This document shows, one piece after another, positions 44,988-54,053 of a stretch of 64,000 nt of DNA (positions are counted from its first letter, which is position 1; every line of letters starts with the position of its first letter). The notes under the pieces are model-generated. The model saw nothing but the letters and a program-made list of their open reading frames with translations. It did no database searches and was not told the origin of the DNA. Position numbers and translations under genes: made by a program. Origin of the DNA: Pukyongia salina. GTDB taxonomy: Bacteria > Bacteroidota > Bacteroidia > Flavobacteriales > Flavobacteriaceae. The stretch is taken from the NCBI RefSeq assembly GCF_002966125.1, contig NZ_CP027062.1, positions 620,001-684,000 of the forward strand, read 5' to 3'.

Positions 44988-45272
44988 TTACATATGTTTT
45001 ACTTCGTCCGGGAGATCATAAAATGTAGGATGTCTGTAAATTTTGTCCTGAGCCGGTTCGAAGAACTCTCCATTGTCGGCCGGATTTGAGGCAGTGATAT
45101 ACTTACTCTCCACCACCCAGATACTTACACCTTCGTTCCTTCTGGTATATACATCTCTTGCGTTTTCCAGTGCCATTTCGGCGTCTGCAGCATGCAGACT
45201 TCCAAAATGACGATGTTCAAGACCGTTCTTCGATCTTACGAATACCTCCCATAATGGCCAATCTTTTTTCAT
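44988..45272 (-). CDS. paaB: Phenylacetyl-CoA epoxidase subunit PaaB
   Basis: 94 aa, the normal size. The sequence WPLWEVFVRSKNGLEHRHFG then SLHAADAEMALENARDVYTR is typical of PaaB, the small subunit that bridges PaaAC dimers in the epoxidase. Between paaA (10 nt gap) and paaC. Confidence 0.95.
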   Translation of the reverse strand: MKKDWPLWEVFVRSKNGLEHRHFGSLHAADAEMALENARDVYTRRNEGVSIWVVESKYITASNPADNGEFFEPAQDKIYRHPTFYDLPDEVKHM

Positions 45273-45282
45273 ATCTAACTCT

Positions 45283-46239
45283 TTAACTTGCTTTTGCTAC
45301 TTTTTTCTTCGCCTGCTTCTCTGCATAGGCCATGGCGGCTTCCCGTACCCAGCTTCCTCTTTCCCAGGCGCCAACTCTGGCCTCCATCCGTTCTTTATTA
45401 CAGGGTCCGTGACCCTTTACTACCTGCCAGAATTCATCCCAGTCGATCTCGCCAAAATCGTAATGCCCTGTTTCGGGATTAAATTTCAGGTCGGGGTCCG
45501 GAACCGTGATCCCTAAAATATCCGCCTGCGGAACAGTTTGGTCCACAAACTGCTGCCGTAATTCATCGTTGGTCTTTCGTTTTAACTTCCATTTCATCGA
45601 TTGTTCGGTATGCGGCGAATCGGCATCTCTCGGTCCAAACATCATCAGGCTTGGCCACCACCATCTGTTTAAGGCATCCTGGGCCATAGCTTTTTGTTCG
45701 GGCGTTCCATTGCACAAAGTGAGCATGATCTCATACCCTTGTCGCTGATGGAAACTTTCCTCTTTGCATATTCGAACCATCGCTCTTGCATAAGGACCGA
45801 ATGAAGTTGTACATAAGGCTACCTGGTTAATAATAGCAGCCCCGTCCACCAGCCACCCTATCGCGCCAATATCTGCCCATGTAACGGAAGGATAATTGAA
45901 GATAGAAGAATATTTAGCCTTACCACTGTGCAGTTGGTCAAACAATTCTTCGCGTGAGATCCCAAGTGTTTCGGTAGCAGAATACAAATACAAACCATGT
46001 CCTGCTTCATCCTGAACCTTGGCCAAGAGCGCTGCTTTACGTCTAAGCGATGGTGCCCGTGTGATCCAGTTGCCTTCCGGCAACATGCCCACTATTTCCG
46101 AGTGTGCGTGCTGTGAGATCTGCCTTATATGGGTTTGCCTGTACTTTTCCGGCATCCAGTCTTTAGGCTCAATTTTTTCATCGCGAGCTATACGCGCTTC
46201 AAAAATAGCTTCCAGGTTCTTTACTTCTTTTTCACTCAT
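45283..46239 (-). CDS. paaA: Phenylacetyl-CoA epoxidase catalytic subunit PaaA
   Basis: 318 aa, carries the diiron centre that epoxidises the ring of phenylacetyl-CoA. Motifs seen: [40 protein letters not shown] (DExxH), [20 protein letters not shown] (EExxH) and DRTIPQADxLGxTxPDP-like [20 protein letters not shown]. The C-terminal lysine-rich tail is ordinary. Downstream of paaE by 11 nt. Confidence 0.96.
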   Translation of the reverse strand: MSEKEVKNLEAIFEARIARDEKIEPKDWMPEKYRQTHIRQISQHAHSEIVGMLPEGNWITRAPSLRRKAALLAKVQDEAGHGLYLYSATETLGISREELFDQLHSGKAKYSSIFNYPSVTWADIGAIGWLVDGAAIINQVALCTTSFGPYARAMVRICKEESFHQRQGYEIMLTLCNGTPEQKAMAQDALNRWWWPSLMMFGPRDADSPHTEQSMKWKLKRKTNDELRQQFVDQTVPQADILGITVPDPDLKFNPETGHYDFGEIDWDEFWQVVKGHGPCNKERMEARVGAWERGSWVREAAMAYAEKQAKKKVAKAS

Positions 46240-46250
46240 GTCGTTTATTT

Positions 46251-47324
46251 TTAGACGTCAAAATCTACTTTTACTTTATCTGTGATTGGCACCGACTGGC
46301 AACTCAATACATAATCCTGAGCCAATTCGTCTTCTTCAAGGGCGTAATTCACCTTCATCTCCACCTCACCATCTATCACCTTACACTTACATGTGCTGCA
46401 AACACCACCTTTACAGGCAAATGGAAGATCGGCTCCGGCTCCAAGGGCAGCATCCAGGATGTTGTCGTAATCTTTGGTCATCGTAAAATGGAACTCTTTT
46501 CCACCATCTATAATTGTGAGTTCTACTCCTTCCACATTTTGCTGGGCGAGACGCTCGGCTCTCATCTTATCTTCTTCAGAAAGACCCGTAACGAACAACT
46601 CGAAATGGATCATTTCTTTTGGTAAACCTGCTTTCACCAGGTAATCACTTACATAATGTACCATATCCTCCGGGCCACATAGAAATACCTCACTCGTATC
46701 CGGAATATCTATAAAGGTGGAGCAAAGGACCTTCATTCTATCATCATCAAATCTGCCATTGAAAAGGTCTATGTCCCTTCTCTCTTTTGTAAGAAAATAA
46801 TATATTTCCAGGCGGCCGAAATAGGTATTCCGAAGCTGTTCCAATTCTTCCTTAAAGATAATGGATTTGGCTGTCTTATTAACATAAAACAACTTACAGG
46901 TTGCATGCGGCTCGGCAGCGAGATGGGTCTTGATCATCGATATGATAGGAGTGATCCCACTACCTGCCGAAAAGAACAGGTAATTCTTCGGTTTTGTAGG
47001 ATTGAGATCCACGCCAAATGTACCGCTAGGAGGCATCACCTGGATAGTATCACCGGTTTTTAATTCTGAATTTACATAGGTAGAGAATTTCCCGCCGGGT
47101 ATCTGCTTTACCGCCACACTCCACTTATCCTCCATCGGACTTGAACACAAACTATACGATCTTCGTATATCTTCTCCGTCTATATCGGCTTTCAAGGTTA
47201 AATGCTGTCCCTGGTGATATGAAAAGGCTTCCTTTATATCTTCAGGGACATCAAAACTAATAACAGAGCAATCGTCTGTCTCCTTGTAAATATTCTTTAT
47301 CCTTAATGTATGAAATATGGCCAC
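46251..47324 (-). CDS. paaE: Phenylacetyl-CoA epoxidase reductase PaaE
   Basis: 357 aa. FAD-binding barrel ([14 protein letters not shown]-like [12 protein letters not shown]), NAD(P)H-binding domain ([29 protein letters not shown]) and C-terminal plant-type 2Fe-2S ferredoxin domain with ligands in [13 protein letters not shown] and LSCQ. It passes electrons from NAD(P)H to the PaaA diiron centre. Being first in the operon, ahead of paaA, is a departure from the E. coli order. The promoter and palindromic operator lie 20-50 nt upstream. Confidence 0.95.
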   Translation of the reverse strand: MAIFHTLRIKNIYKETDDCSVISFDVPEDIKEAFSYHQGQHLTLKADIDGEDIRRSYSLCSSPMEDKWSVAVKQIPGGKFSTYVNSELKTGDTIQVMPPSGTFGVDLNPTKPKNYLFFSAGSGITPIISMIKTHLAAEPHATCKLFYVNKTAKSIIFKEELEQLRNTYFGRLEIYYFLTKERRDIDLFNGRFDDDRMKVLCSTFIDIPDTSEVFLCGPEDMVHYVSDYLVKAGLPKEMIHFELFVTGLSEEDKMRAERLAQQNVEGVELTIIDGGKEFHFTMTKDYDNILDAALGAGADLPFACKGGVCSTCKCKVIDGEVEMKVNYALEEDELAQDYVLSCQSVPITDKVKVDFDV

Positions 47325-47344
47325 ATCTCTTATTTTTCGGCTAA

Positions 47345-47375
47345 CAAAACTAACGTTTGTTAGTTACATATGCAA
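47345..47375 (-). promoter_or_regulatory. paa operon promoter with overlapping TetR-type operator
   Basis: On the minus strand TTG (47375-47373), a 20-bp spacer and TAGTTTTG (47352-47345) make an exact Bacteroidota promoter. The inverted repeat ACTAAC-GTTT-GTTAGT at 47349-47364 overlaps the -7 box and the spacer. A second overlapping pair, CTAACAAA (47341-47348) with TTTGTTAG (47356-47363), gives further symmetry. Initiation is expected about 47340, 15 nt before the paaE ATG. The TetR-family gene immediately upstream is the natural candidate repressor. Confidence 0.82.
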
Positions 47376-47387
47376 GTTAATAATTTG

Positions 47388-47957
47388 CTAAACAATTCCT
47401 TCCAGCAATACTGCTACCATGTCTTTTTTCAGGACATTCACGTCCAGTTTGCCTCTTTTCTGATACCACAGGTAGAGGGTGCGTAGCGTAGACAGTATTG
47501 AGAACAATATAACTTCAGGATGTCGGGGTTTAAGATCTCCTTCTTCAATGCCTTGTTTTATGATCTTTCTGAAATTATCTTCGTAATCCTCGCGCATCCG
47601 AACAAAATTGGACAAATCCTCATTTTCAAGATGCATCCAGTCGTTATTTAGAGCTGCAAGTGCTTCCGAATGATTTACCGTGATGTCTATATGCATCTCT
47701 ATCACTTCTTTGATCTTATCTAGAGGTGTTCCTCCGGAGTCTATCACCGCCTGCATCCCCGAGGTAAATTTTCTCGCGAGATATAAGATGAGTGTTGATA
47801 GAATTTCCTGCTTACCGGAAATATGATTGTATAGGCTCGCAGCTTTTATTCCCATTTCCTGGGCGATGTCGCGCATGGAAACAGCATTATACCCTTTTTC
47901 CTTAAAAAGTGAAGATGCGACGGCTACGATTTCTTCCTTACGGGTTGCTGTGTTCAT
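47388..47957 (-). CDS. TetR/AcrR family regulator, probable paa repressor
   Basis: 189 aa. N-terminal helix-turn-helix: RKEEIVAVASSLFKEKGYNA, MRDIAQEMGIKAASLYNHIS, KQEILSTLI. The C-terminal ligand domain (residues of about 60-189) is helical. Its position directly upstream of paaE with the operator in the 63-bp gap parallels PaaR, the TetR-type phenylacetyl-CoA-responsive repressor of other bacteria; ligand assignment here is inference. It is transcribed in the same direction as the paa genes and divergent from the aromatic amino acid hydroxylase. Confidence 0.85.
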   Translation of the reverse strand: MNTATRKEEIVAVASSLFKEKGYNAVSMRDIAQEMGIKAASLYNHISGKQEILSTLILYLARKFTSGMQAVIDSGGTPLDKIKEVIEMHIDITVNHSEALAALNNDWMHLENEDLSNFVRMREDYEDNFRKIIKQGIEEGDLKPRHPEVILFSILSTLRTLYLWYQKRGKLDVNVLKKDMVAVLLEGIV

Positions 47958-48001
47958 TTACATTGCAAGATAACGAAATCGCGTTTAAAAGTCTAAGGCT
48001 T

Positions 48002-48032
48002 TTGGAAAGCTCCGATGGCTGTAGTACTTTTG
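48002..48032 (+). promoter_or_regulatory. Promoter of the aromatic amino acid hydroxylase gene, probably leaderless
   Basis: TTG (48002-48004), a 20-bp spacer and an exact -7 box TACTTTTG (48025-48032). The ATG at 48040 begins 7 nt after the box, where transcription normally starts in Bacteroidota, so the mRNA probably has no or almost no 5' leader. Confidence 0.75.
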
Positions 48033-48039
48033 AAAGCTT

Positions 48040-49803
48040 ATGGAAGAACGCTACGAAAGTAACGAGTTGATAGAGCGCTTACCACCTCATCTGAAGCAAT
48101 TTATCAAACCGCAAAATTATGAGGATTATACGGCTGTCGATCAGGCCGTGTGGCGCTATGTAATGCGAAAAAATGTGGATTATCTCAGCCAGGTAGCACA
48201 TGAGAGCTATCTGGACGGATTAAGAAAGACCGGGATCTCTATAGACAGCATACCTTCCATGTACGGGATGAACCGTATCCTAAAGGAAATTGGCTGGGCG
48301 GCCGTGGCTGTTGATGGTTTTATCCCTCCGAATGCTTTTATGGAATTCCAGGCTTATAAGATCCTGGTAATTGCCAGTGACATACGCCAGCTTGAAAACA
48401 TCGAATATACTCCTGCCCCAGACATCATTCATGAAGGTGCCGGACATGCCCCAATTATAGCAAGCCCGGATTATGCCGAGTATCTAAGGCGTTTCGGAGA
48501 GATAGGCGCCAAGGCGATCACCAGTGCACATGATAACGAAATGTACGAAGCAGTACGAGAACTCTCTATTCTCAAAGAAGCTCATAATTCTTCCGTGGAA
48601 GACCTGGAGGACAAGATCAGGGCAGCTGAACAAAAAGTGGATGCGCTTCAGCAGAAAAAAGTAGAACCATCCGAAATGGCACTCATCCGTAATCTACACT
48701 GGTGGACGGTAGAATACGGTCTTGTTGGCACTGTTGATAACCCAAAGATCTACGGAGCCGGACTGTTGTCGTCCATAGGTGAAAGCGCATGGTGCATGAA
48801 ACCGGAAGTGAAGAAACTGCCGTACACTATAGATGCGGCCTACCAGGAATTCGACATTACAAAACCGCAACCCCAACTATACGTCACACCGGATTTTGCT
48901 TACCTGCAGGAAGTACTTGAGGAGTTTGCAAATACCATGGCTGTGCGAAAAGGTGGCTGGCGGGGCTTAAAAAAACTTATTGGCAGCAAACAACTGGGCA
49001 CTATAGAATTAAGTACTGGCTTACAAGTAAGTGGAGTGTTTACCCGAATGATCCAAAATGAGGATAATGAAGTTGTCTATTTTGAAACAGAGGGTGAAAC
49101 GGCTCTTGCATACCGGGAGAAGGAGGTGATCGGACATGGTATTAGCCGTCACAAGAATGGATTCCGTTCACCCTTGGGGAAGTTGAAAGGAATTAACTTA
49201 TCGATCGAGAATATGGGCCCCAGAGATCTTCAGGCGTATAATTTCTACGATGGAAAACCCATTTCCTTCGAATTTGAAAGTGGAATTACCGTAGATGGCC
49301 TCAATGTTACAGGTATGCGAAACCTCAGCGGCAAATTAATGCTTATCCAATTTACCGATTGTACGGTACGTTACCGGGAAGAGATCCTATTTTCTCCCGA
49401 AATGGGCGATTTCGATATGGCGGTAGGAAAAGAGATCGTTTCGGCTTTCGCGGGCGCGGCAGATTATCGCTCCTACGATGTACTATCTCATACACTAAGT
49501 GGCACCGAAACGGTTCGTGTGTCCCTTTCAGAAGCGGAAAAAAAACGCAACCAGCTTTATCAAAAAGTTCGGGAACAGAGAGAGAGCAATGCGATAGACT
49601 TACCAGCACTTACTTCAATCTTTAAAATTTTATCGCAGGAATTCCCGGAAGACTGGCTGTTAAGTCTCGAAATTCTGGATCTCACACGAGGCAAAGACGA
49701 TTCGTTTTCAGAAAAAATAATAGAACACCTAACCACTGTAAAAAAGAATAGGCCTGAAGTAGCTCATCTTATAGACAATGGCCTTTCTTTAATCAATAAA
49801 TAA
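48040..49803 (+). CDS. Aromatic amino acid hydroxylase (phenylalanine 4-monooxygenase type), long form
   Basis: 587 aa. The catalytic pterin-dependent non-haem iron domain spans about residues 15-330: FIPPNAFMEFQAYKILVIAS, DIIHEGAGHAPIIASPDYAE with the iron-binding His pair of HEGAGH, and RNLHWWTVEYGLVGTVDNPK with the third ligand Glu, then GAGLLSSIGES. Bacterial phenylalanine hydroxylases are usually about 260-300 aa; here a charged insert (about 190-215) and an additional 250-residue C-terminal part of unknown function follow. Likely converts phenylalanine to tyrosine. The rhodanese gene starts 2 nt after the stop. No pterin carbinolamine dehydratase is nearby. Confidence 0.88.
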   Translation: MEERYESNELIERLPPHLKQFIKPQNYEDYTAVDQAVWRYVMRKNVDYLSQVAHESYLDGLRKTGISIDSIPSMYGMNRILKEIGWAAVAVDGFIPPNAFMEFQAYKILVIASDIRQLENIEYTPAPDIIHEGAGHAPIIASPDYAEYLRRFGEIGAKAITSAHDNEMYEAVRELSILKEAHNSSVEDLEDKIRAAEQKVDALQQKKVEPSEMALIRNLHWWTVEYGLVGTVDNPKIYGAGLLSSIGESAWCMKPEVKKLPYTIDAAYQEFDITKPQPQLYVTPDFAYLQEVLEEFANTMAVRKGGWRGLKKLIGSKQLGTIELSTGLQVSGVFTRMIQNEDNEVVYFETEGETALAYREKEVIGHGISRHKNGFRSPLGKLKGINLSIENMGPRDLQAYNFYDGKPISFEFESGITVDGLNVTGMRNLSGKLMLIQFTDCTVRYREEILFSPEMGDFDMAVGKEIVSAFAGAADYRSYDVLSHTLSGTETVRVSLSEAEKKRNQLYQKVREQRESNAIDLPALTSIFKILSQEFPEDWLLSLEILDLTRGKDDSFSEKIIEHLTTVKKNRPEVAHLIDNGLSLINK

Positions 49804-49805
49804 TT

Positions 49806-50111
49806 ATGGGACTTTTAGATTTTCTCTTCGGAAATAAAACAAAGAAAATTGAGGAATTCATTGAAAAGGATGCGGTCATCCTGGATGTACGAACCAAAGC
49901 CGAATACGATGGAGGAGCCATCCCGGGATCGAAGAATATACCCTTGCAACAGCTATCGGTACAACTTTCAGAAATAAAAAAATGGAAAAAACCTGTAATC
50001 ACCTGCTGCGCCAGTGGGATGCGATCGGGAAGCGCCGCCACTATCCTTCGAAACAATGATATAGAAGCTGTAAACGGTGGCGGATGGGCCAGCCTTCAGA
50101 AAAAACTCTAA
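49806..50111 (+). CDS. Rhodanese-like domain protein
   Basis: 101 aa, single rhodanese domain. EKDAVILDVRTKAEYDGGAI and the active loop CCASGMRSGSAATILRN are typical, with the catalytic Cys at about 67. It could carry persulfide sulfur or act as a sulfurtransferase. Starts 2 nt after the hydroxylase stop, so cotranscribed; its stop codon overlaps the end of the small minus-strand gene. Confidence 0.9.
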   Translation: MGLLDFLFGNKTKKIEEFIEKDAVILDVRTKAEYDGGAIPGSKNIPLQQLSVQLSEIKKWKKPVITCCASGMRSGSAATILRNNDIEAVNGGGWASLQKKL

Positions 50112-50278
50112 GAATCTTTCTCCTTCTCTTTTTCTTTCTTCTTTCGGGCGCGTTTTGGTTCCAGTACAAATACATAATAAAACAAAGCCACACAAAAGAT
50201 ACCCATTGCTAAATACCCCAATAATCGACCTTGTGCTTCGGCCTGGGATTGTACGGTAAGTAAGGCGAGAGAATTCAT
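50108..50278 (-). CDS. 56-aa single-pass membrane protein with charged tail
   Basis: Reads MNSLALLTVQSQAEAQGRLL from the ATG at 50278, then a transmembrane helix (GYLAMGIFCVALFYYVFVLE), followed by a lysine/glutamate-rich tail (PKRARKKKEKEKEKDS). It is flanked by two protein-coding genes, uses a proper ATG, has a balanced codon frame and an acceptable helix, so it looks real. Its stop overlaps the rhodanese stop on the other strand. Function unknown. Confidence 0.6.
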   Translation of the reverse strand: MNSLALLTVQSQAEAQGRLLGYLAMGIFCVALFYYVFVLEPKRARKKKEKEKEKDS

Positions 50279-50307
50279 ATTAATATTTAGGTTTTTTTAT
50301 GAACGGC

Positions 50308-53034
50308 CTACAAGTCATACTTCACCACCAGCATCAATATTCTCGGCAAAACGTAATATTGAGAAGTGGTGTTGAACTGCTCATTAAAGCTGTCGTTGTT
50401 CGTGAATTCGGTGTCTAATATATTGGTCGCCTGAATTGAGAATTCCCACGGACTTTCCCCCTCCTGATAATACAAATTGGCATTGAAGAACGAATAGGTG
50501 TTGTCTACCGTGTTCTCTTCGTTAGAATAGTTATAATAGTCCCACTCTGCATTGAATGAAAAGTGTTTCAGGAAACGGAGATCCATATTTGCGTAGGGCC
50601 TTTGGGTATAAAAGGTCTGTTCCAGGCCACCGTTATCATAACGGTTTACAGTGAGCCTGTATCCCACTTCGAAATTAGGCCACTCTCTGAAATTAGAGCG
50701 AATACTACCTCTATATCCCTGCGTAAGGCTTTCGCTTTCTGTAATGATATCGTTAATAAGGTTGTTCGACTTGCTTAGGGTTACATTAGCGTTTAAGTTG
50801 AACTGGATCTTTTTTATGGTTTTACTGAATCGTGCAGCAGCCGAGAATGTCTCGTCCGGGAAATTACTATCAATATTAAACAGGCTTCCCACTCGGTTAA
50901 TCCCAATAACCTCCGAATTGTTCTTGAAACCTTCAATTCGGCGTGTATAATTGAGAGATCCGCTAATGTTGGTATAATTGAATAAATTGAAACTAAAATA
51001 GTTGAGGCTATATTGATGTGAAAGGGCATTCTCAAGGTTTCTGTTACCCCTGAACATACTGTTGTAATTATTAAACACAAATGCCTCGGCATAGTTATTT
51101 ATATCGGTATACTCTGCAGAGATCGAGTAGTTAAACCTGAGGCTTTCACTTTTTTTAATATTCCAGATCGCGTTAAAATCGGGTAGCACCATCCAGTCAT
51201 TCTGGGTAACCGTTGTTCCCAGTTGTTCGTTCTTCAGGTTATAATTATGAAGCGTTAATCCCGGAGTGAAGATAAACTCGCCTGTTTTCACTTTGTAATG
51301 CAAACCAAGGAATGCATCGGTAAATCCGTAGGTAACATCGTTAACCAGGGGTAGATTTTCTCCGTCTATTTCGGGAGTCTCTGTGAAATTAAGCATACCT
51401 CCGCCATTGAGAAGCTGAAATATATTCGAATCGAATTGCTGGTTACTGTAAGTGGCACCCAGGGTGAAATTTATGTTACTGGTATTATTCAGCACATAGT
51501 AATAATCGATCTTCGCGTCCAGTTTGTTGGTTTTTATATTTTTCTGCTGATTTATATTGTAGCGGTTCTGGGTAGAATCCACAGGAATAATTCCACTAAA
51601 AGGGAGCAGATCTGTTATGGCATTGTAAAAAGGGTCCTCATCCTGCCACAGGTGTTGTAACTGCCCCGCAAAAATGTTATTGTCGTCCAGCGTATAATAC
51701 GCATTCACATTTTGATTGATAGAATAGGGTTTATTCTCTTTGGCCTCCTCAATATTATTGGTAGAATCGACAAACTGTGAGAGTGTGTTATCGTCTTCAG
51801 TTTGTTTGGATATTTTAAATATCGCGTCATAATCCAGCTGGAAATCGGTATTAGGCTTATACACACTACTTAATTTCATCATGGCCAACTGGCTCCTCTG
51901 ATCGTTCACACTAGCCGTGGTTTCGGTAACGCCCGAGGCTATATACTGTCTTATGGAATTATTTACAATATTGGTTCGGTTATCAGATAGTATAGCAAAA
52001 CCACTAAGATCAAGCTTGCTGTTCGCCCTCCAGCTAAAATTTCCTGCCAGGAACTTGGTCTCTATTTCATTGGCCCTGTTATTTTGTGCTACGGCAAATC
52101 CCAGGTCGCTTTGGCTGATATTAAAATTGGTCCCGCCTCCGCGATTAAAATTTCTAAAGCCCCCGGTAAAGTTGAAATAATCTCTCCAGGAAAAGGGCAC
52201 TTCACCTATGTCGTTGAAATCGGTAATCAGGTTGATGCTGTACTCCGGACTGTAATAGAATAACTTCGGGTGTACAAGGTATTTTGCATTATCATCGCTG
52301 TCTATACCCGCTCCGGCAGTTACTTCTCCAAACCAGAAATTCTTTTTTCCTTCCTTTAGTTTAATATTAATGGCCACATTGTCCTGATCGTTGCCAAGGC
52401 CTCTCATCTGGTCCACTTCATTATAATTACGCAGCACCTCAACTTTATCTACCGCGTCTGCCGGGATGTTTTTAGTTGCCAATTTAGAATCCCCATCGAA
52501 AAAATCCTTTCCTTCCACCATTACTTTGGTAACGGCCTTTCCTTCAACTTCTATCTCCCCATCATCATTAACCTCAACTCCCGGAAGTTTTTTCATCACA
52601 TCTCCCAATTTTCGTTCATCACCACTGGTAAACGAATCGGCATTATAAACAATAGTATCCCCTTTTACGGTTACGGGCATTTCGTAAACGATCTCTACCC
52701 CGTCTAATTCGGTAGATATTGATTTCAGCACGAAATCTATTTTCATATTTTCGGCATCCTCGGGAACGGTAAGAGATCTGGTTACGGTTTCAAAGCCCAG
52801 AAAACTGGCTCGAAGGGTATAGGTTTCCCCTTTTGGTAGATCGAGTTGGTATAAGCCGTCTTCGTTTGTGATTCCGTAAGACTCGATATCTCCGCTTGCC
52901 TCTATCGTGGCGATCACATTTGCAAATTCAAGGGGCTCACTCAAGGTGTCCTGGATGACTCCACGAACTTTTATACTTTGAGCACTAAGAGAAGTGGCGA
53001 ACAGTAATACTGCCGCAATAAGTAGTTTTTTCAT
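50308..53034 (-). CDS. Outer-membrane beta-barrel protein with CarboxypepD_reg-like and plug domains
   Basis: 908 aa, signal peptide ending SLSAQ. Residues of about 22-110 are a carboxypeptidase-regulatory-like beta domain (VRGVIQDTLSEPLEFANVIA, TNEDGLYQLDLPKGETYTLR). Residues of about 130-220 are a plug-like domain (LGDVMKKLPGVEVNDDGEIE, VEGKDFFDGDSKLATKNIPA). The remainder is a many-stranded barrel of the OMP_b-brl_3 type ending in a typical hydrophobic strand (LPRILMLVVKYDL). No TonB box was seen with certainty. 18 nt after a GLPGLI gene, so the two likely form an outer-membrane/periplasm unit. Confidence 0.88.
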   Translation of the reverse strand: MKKLLIAAVLLFATSLSAQSIKVRGVIQDTLSEPLEFANVIATIEASGDIESYGITNEDGLYQLDLPKGETYTLRASFLGFETVTRSLTVPEDAENMKIDFVLKSISTELDGVEIVYEMPVTVKGDTIVYNADSFTSGDERKLGDVMKKLPGVEVNDDGEIEVEGKAVTKVMVEGKDFFDGDSKLATKNIPADAVDKVEVLRNYNEVDQMRGLGNDQDNVAINIKLKEGKKNFWFGEVTAGAGIDSDDNAKYLVHPKLFYYSPEYSINLITDFNDIGEVPFSWRDYFNFTGGFRNFNRGGGTNFNISQSDLGFAVAQNNRANEIETKFLAGNFSWRANSKLDLSGFAILSDNRTNIVNNSIRQYIASGVTETTASVNDQRSQLAMMKLSSVYKPNTDFQLDYDAIFKISKQTEDDNTLSQFVDSTNNIEEAKENKPYSINQNVNAYYTLDDNNIFAGQLQHLWQDEDPFYNAITDLLPFSGIIPVDSTQNRYNINQQKNIKTNKLDAKIDYYYVLNNTSNINFTLGATYSNQQFDSNIFQLLNGGGMLNFTETPEIDGENLPLVNDVTYGFTDAFLGLHYKVKTGEFIFTPGLTLHNYNLKNEQLGTTVTQNDWMVLPDFNAIWNIKKSESLRFNYSISAEYTDINNYAEAFVFNNYNSMFRGNRNLENALSHQYSLNYFSFNLFNYTNISGSLNYTRRIEGFKNNSEVIGINRVGSLFNIDSNFPDETFSAAARFSKTIKKIQFNLNANVTLSKSNNLINDIITESESLTQGYRGSIRSNFREWPNFEVGYRLTVNRYDNGGLEQTFYTQRPYANMDLRFLKHFSFNAEWDYYNYSNEENTVDNTYSFFNANLYYQEGESPWEFSIQATNILDTEFTNNDSFNEQFNTTSQYYVLPRILMLVVKYDL

Positions 53035-53052
53035 CTATATTGGTTGTAGTTT

Positions 53053-53958
53053 TTATCCCCCGAAACGTCTTCCTCCACCGCCGCGTCCACCGCGACCTCT
53101 GAAATTCTCCCGCATTTCATCCATTTTTTCTTTTACGATCTCGTTATATTCTTCACGTGTTACTTCCTTTCCTTTGGTAGGAGCCACTATTTTATCGGCT
53201 TCTTTAGGATTAAGTATGATCTTAGAGCACAGCAAAGTAGTGCGATGCGCATTCAGTTCTAATATTAATCCTGGTAATCCTGCATATTCTCCAGGTCCAT
53301 TCCCAACCGGGATCTGAGGGGTAAACCAGGCAGTCACCTCAATAGTTTTTGGGATCTCGATCTCATCGAACGGATCTGCGGGTTCTGTCTTGGTAGTATC
53401 GGCAACCTTTTCTCCTTCATTTTCTTCTTCATTGGTGTTGTCCCGGTTCCTGTCACGATTTCTGCGGCGAGCCATACTGAAATCGTTCTCGTCTATGGGT
53501 TTTACCGCCGTTGCTTTTATTGCCAGGTATTGCCCAATTTGCTTAGATTCCTTGGTAATTTGCCAATCCAGATTAGTAAGTGTATCATTAATGAGAAACT
53601 CTTTCCCAAAGAATTCACGTTCTTCCAGGATCTGATTGTTCTTTAAATTCTTGTACTGTTTCCCAGCCGAAAAACTCCCCATCATCATAGCAAATCCACC
53701 TCTCCCGCCACCGGTTTCCAATTTTTCCTCTTCCTTATAAATGGATTCGTTGCCATTAAAAGTTAGAATGAAGGTTTTTTCCAGGTAGTTTTTCATACGT
53801 TCGGCGATCTGCCTTTTCATATCTTCACTCATCTCTCGGTTTCCAAAGTTATCCATATCGACCGTGGTCTTGGATTCGTAGTAGGCAACACCACTAATAT
53901 TTTGTGAAAAACCAGTAAAGGATATCAATATAATTGCCAGAAAGGATAGTAGTTTCAT
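53053..53958 (-). CDS. GLPGLI family protein 1
   Basis: 301 aa from the ATG at 53958 (MKLLSFLAIILISFTGFSQ); an in-frame ATG at 53982 is possible but less signal-peptide-like. The name-giving motif is in GEYAGLPGLILELNAHRTTL. Also conserved: VAYYESKTT, LTFNGNESIYKEEEKLE, FLINDTLTNLDWQITKESK, IGQYLAIKATA and WFTPQIPVGNGPGEYAGLPG. C-terminal tail is rich in Gly and Arg (RGRGGRGGGGRRFGG). Exported, function unknown. Sister of the gene at 54054. Confidence 0.93.
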   Translation of the reverse strand: MKLLSFLAIILISFTGFSQNISGVAYYESKTTVDMDNFGNREMSEDMKRQIAERMKNYLEKTFILTFNGNESIYKEEEKLETGGGRGGFAMMMGSFSAGKQYKNLKNNQILEEREFFGKEFLINDTLTNLDWQITKESKQIGQYLAIKATAVKPIDENDFSMARRRNRDRNRDNTNEEENEGEKVADTTKTEPADPFDEIEIPKTIEVTAWFTPQIPVGNGPGEYAGLPGLILELNAHRTTLLCSKIILNPKEADKIVAPTKGKEVTREEYNEIVKEKMDEMRENFRGRGGRGGGGRRFGG

Positions 53959-54053
53959 TATGTTGTAATTTGAATGATTCACAAAGTAAATCGATTCCGA
54001 TAATATCCTTAGACAATTATATGTTAAAAAGGTTTAATTGAAACTTTAGAATA

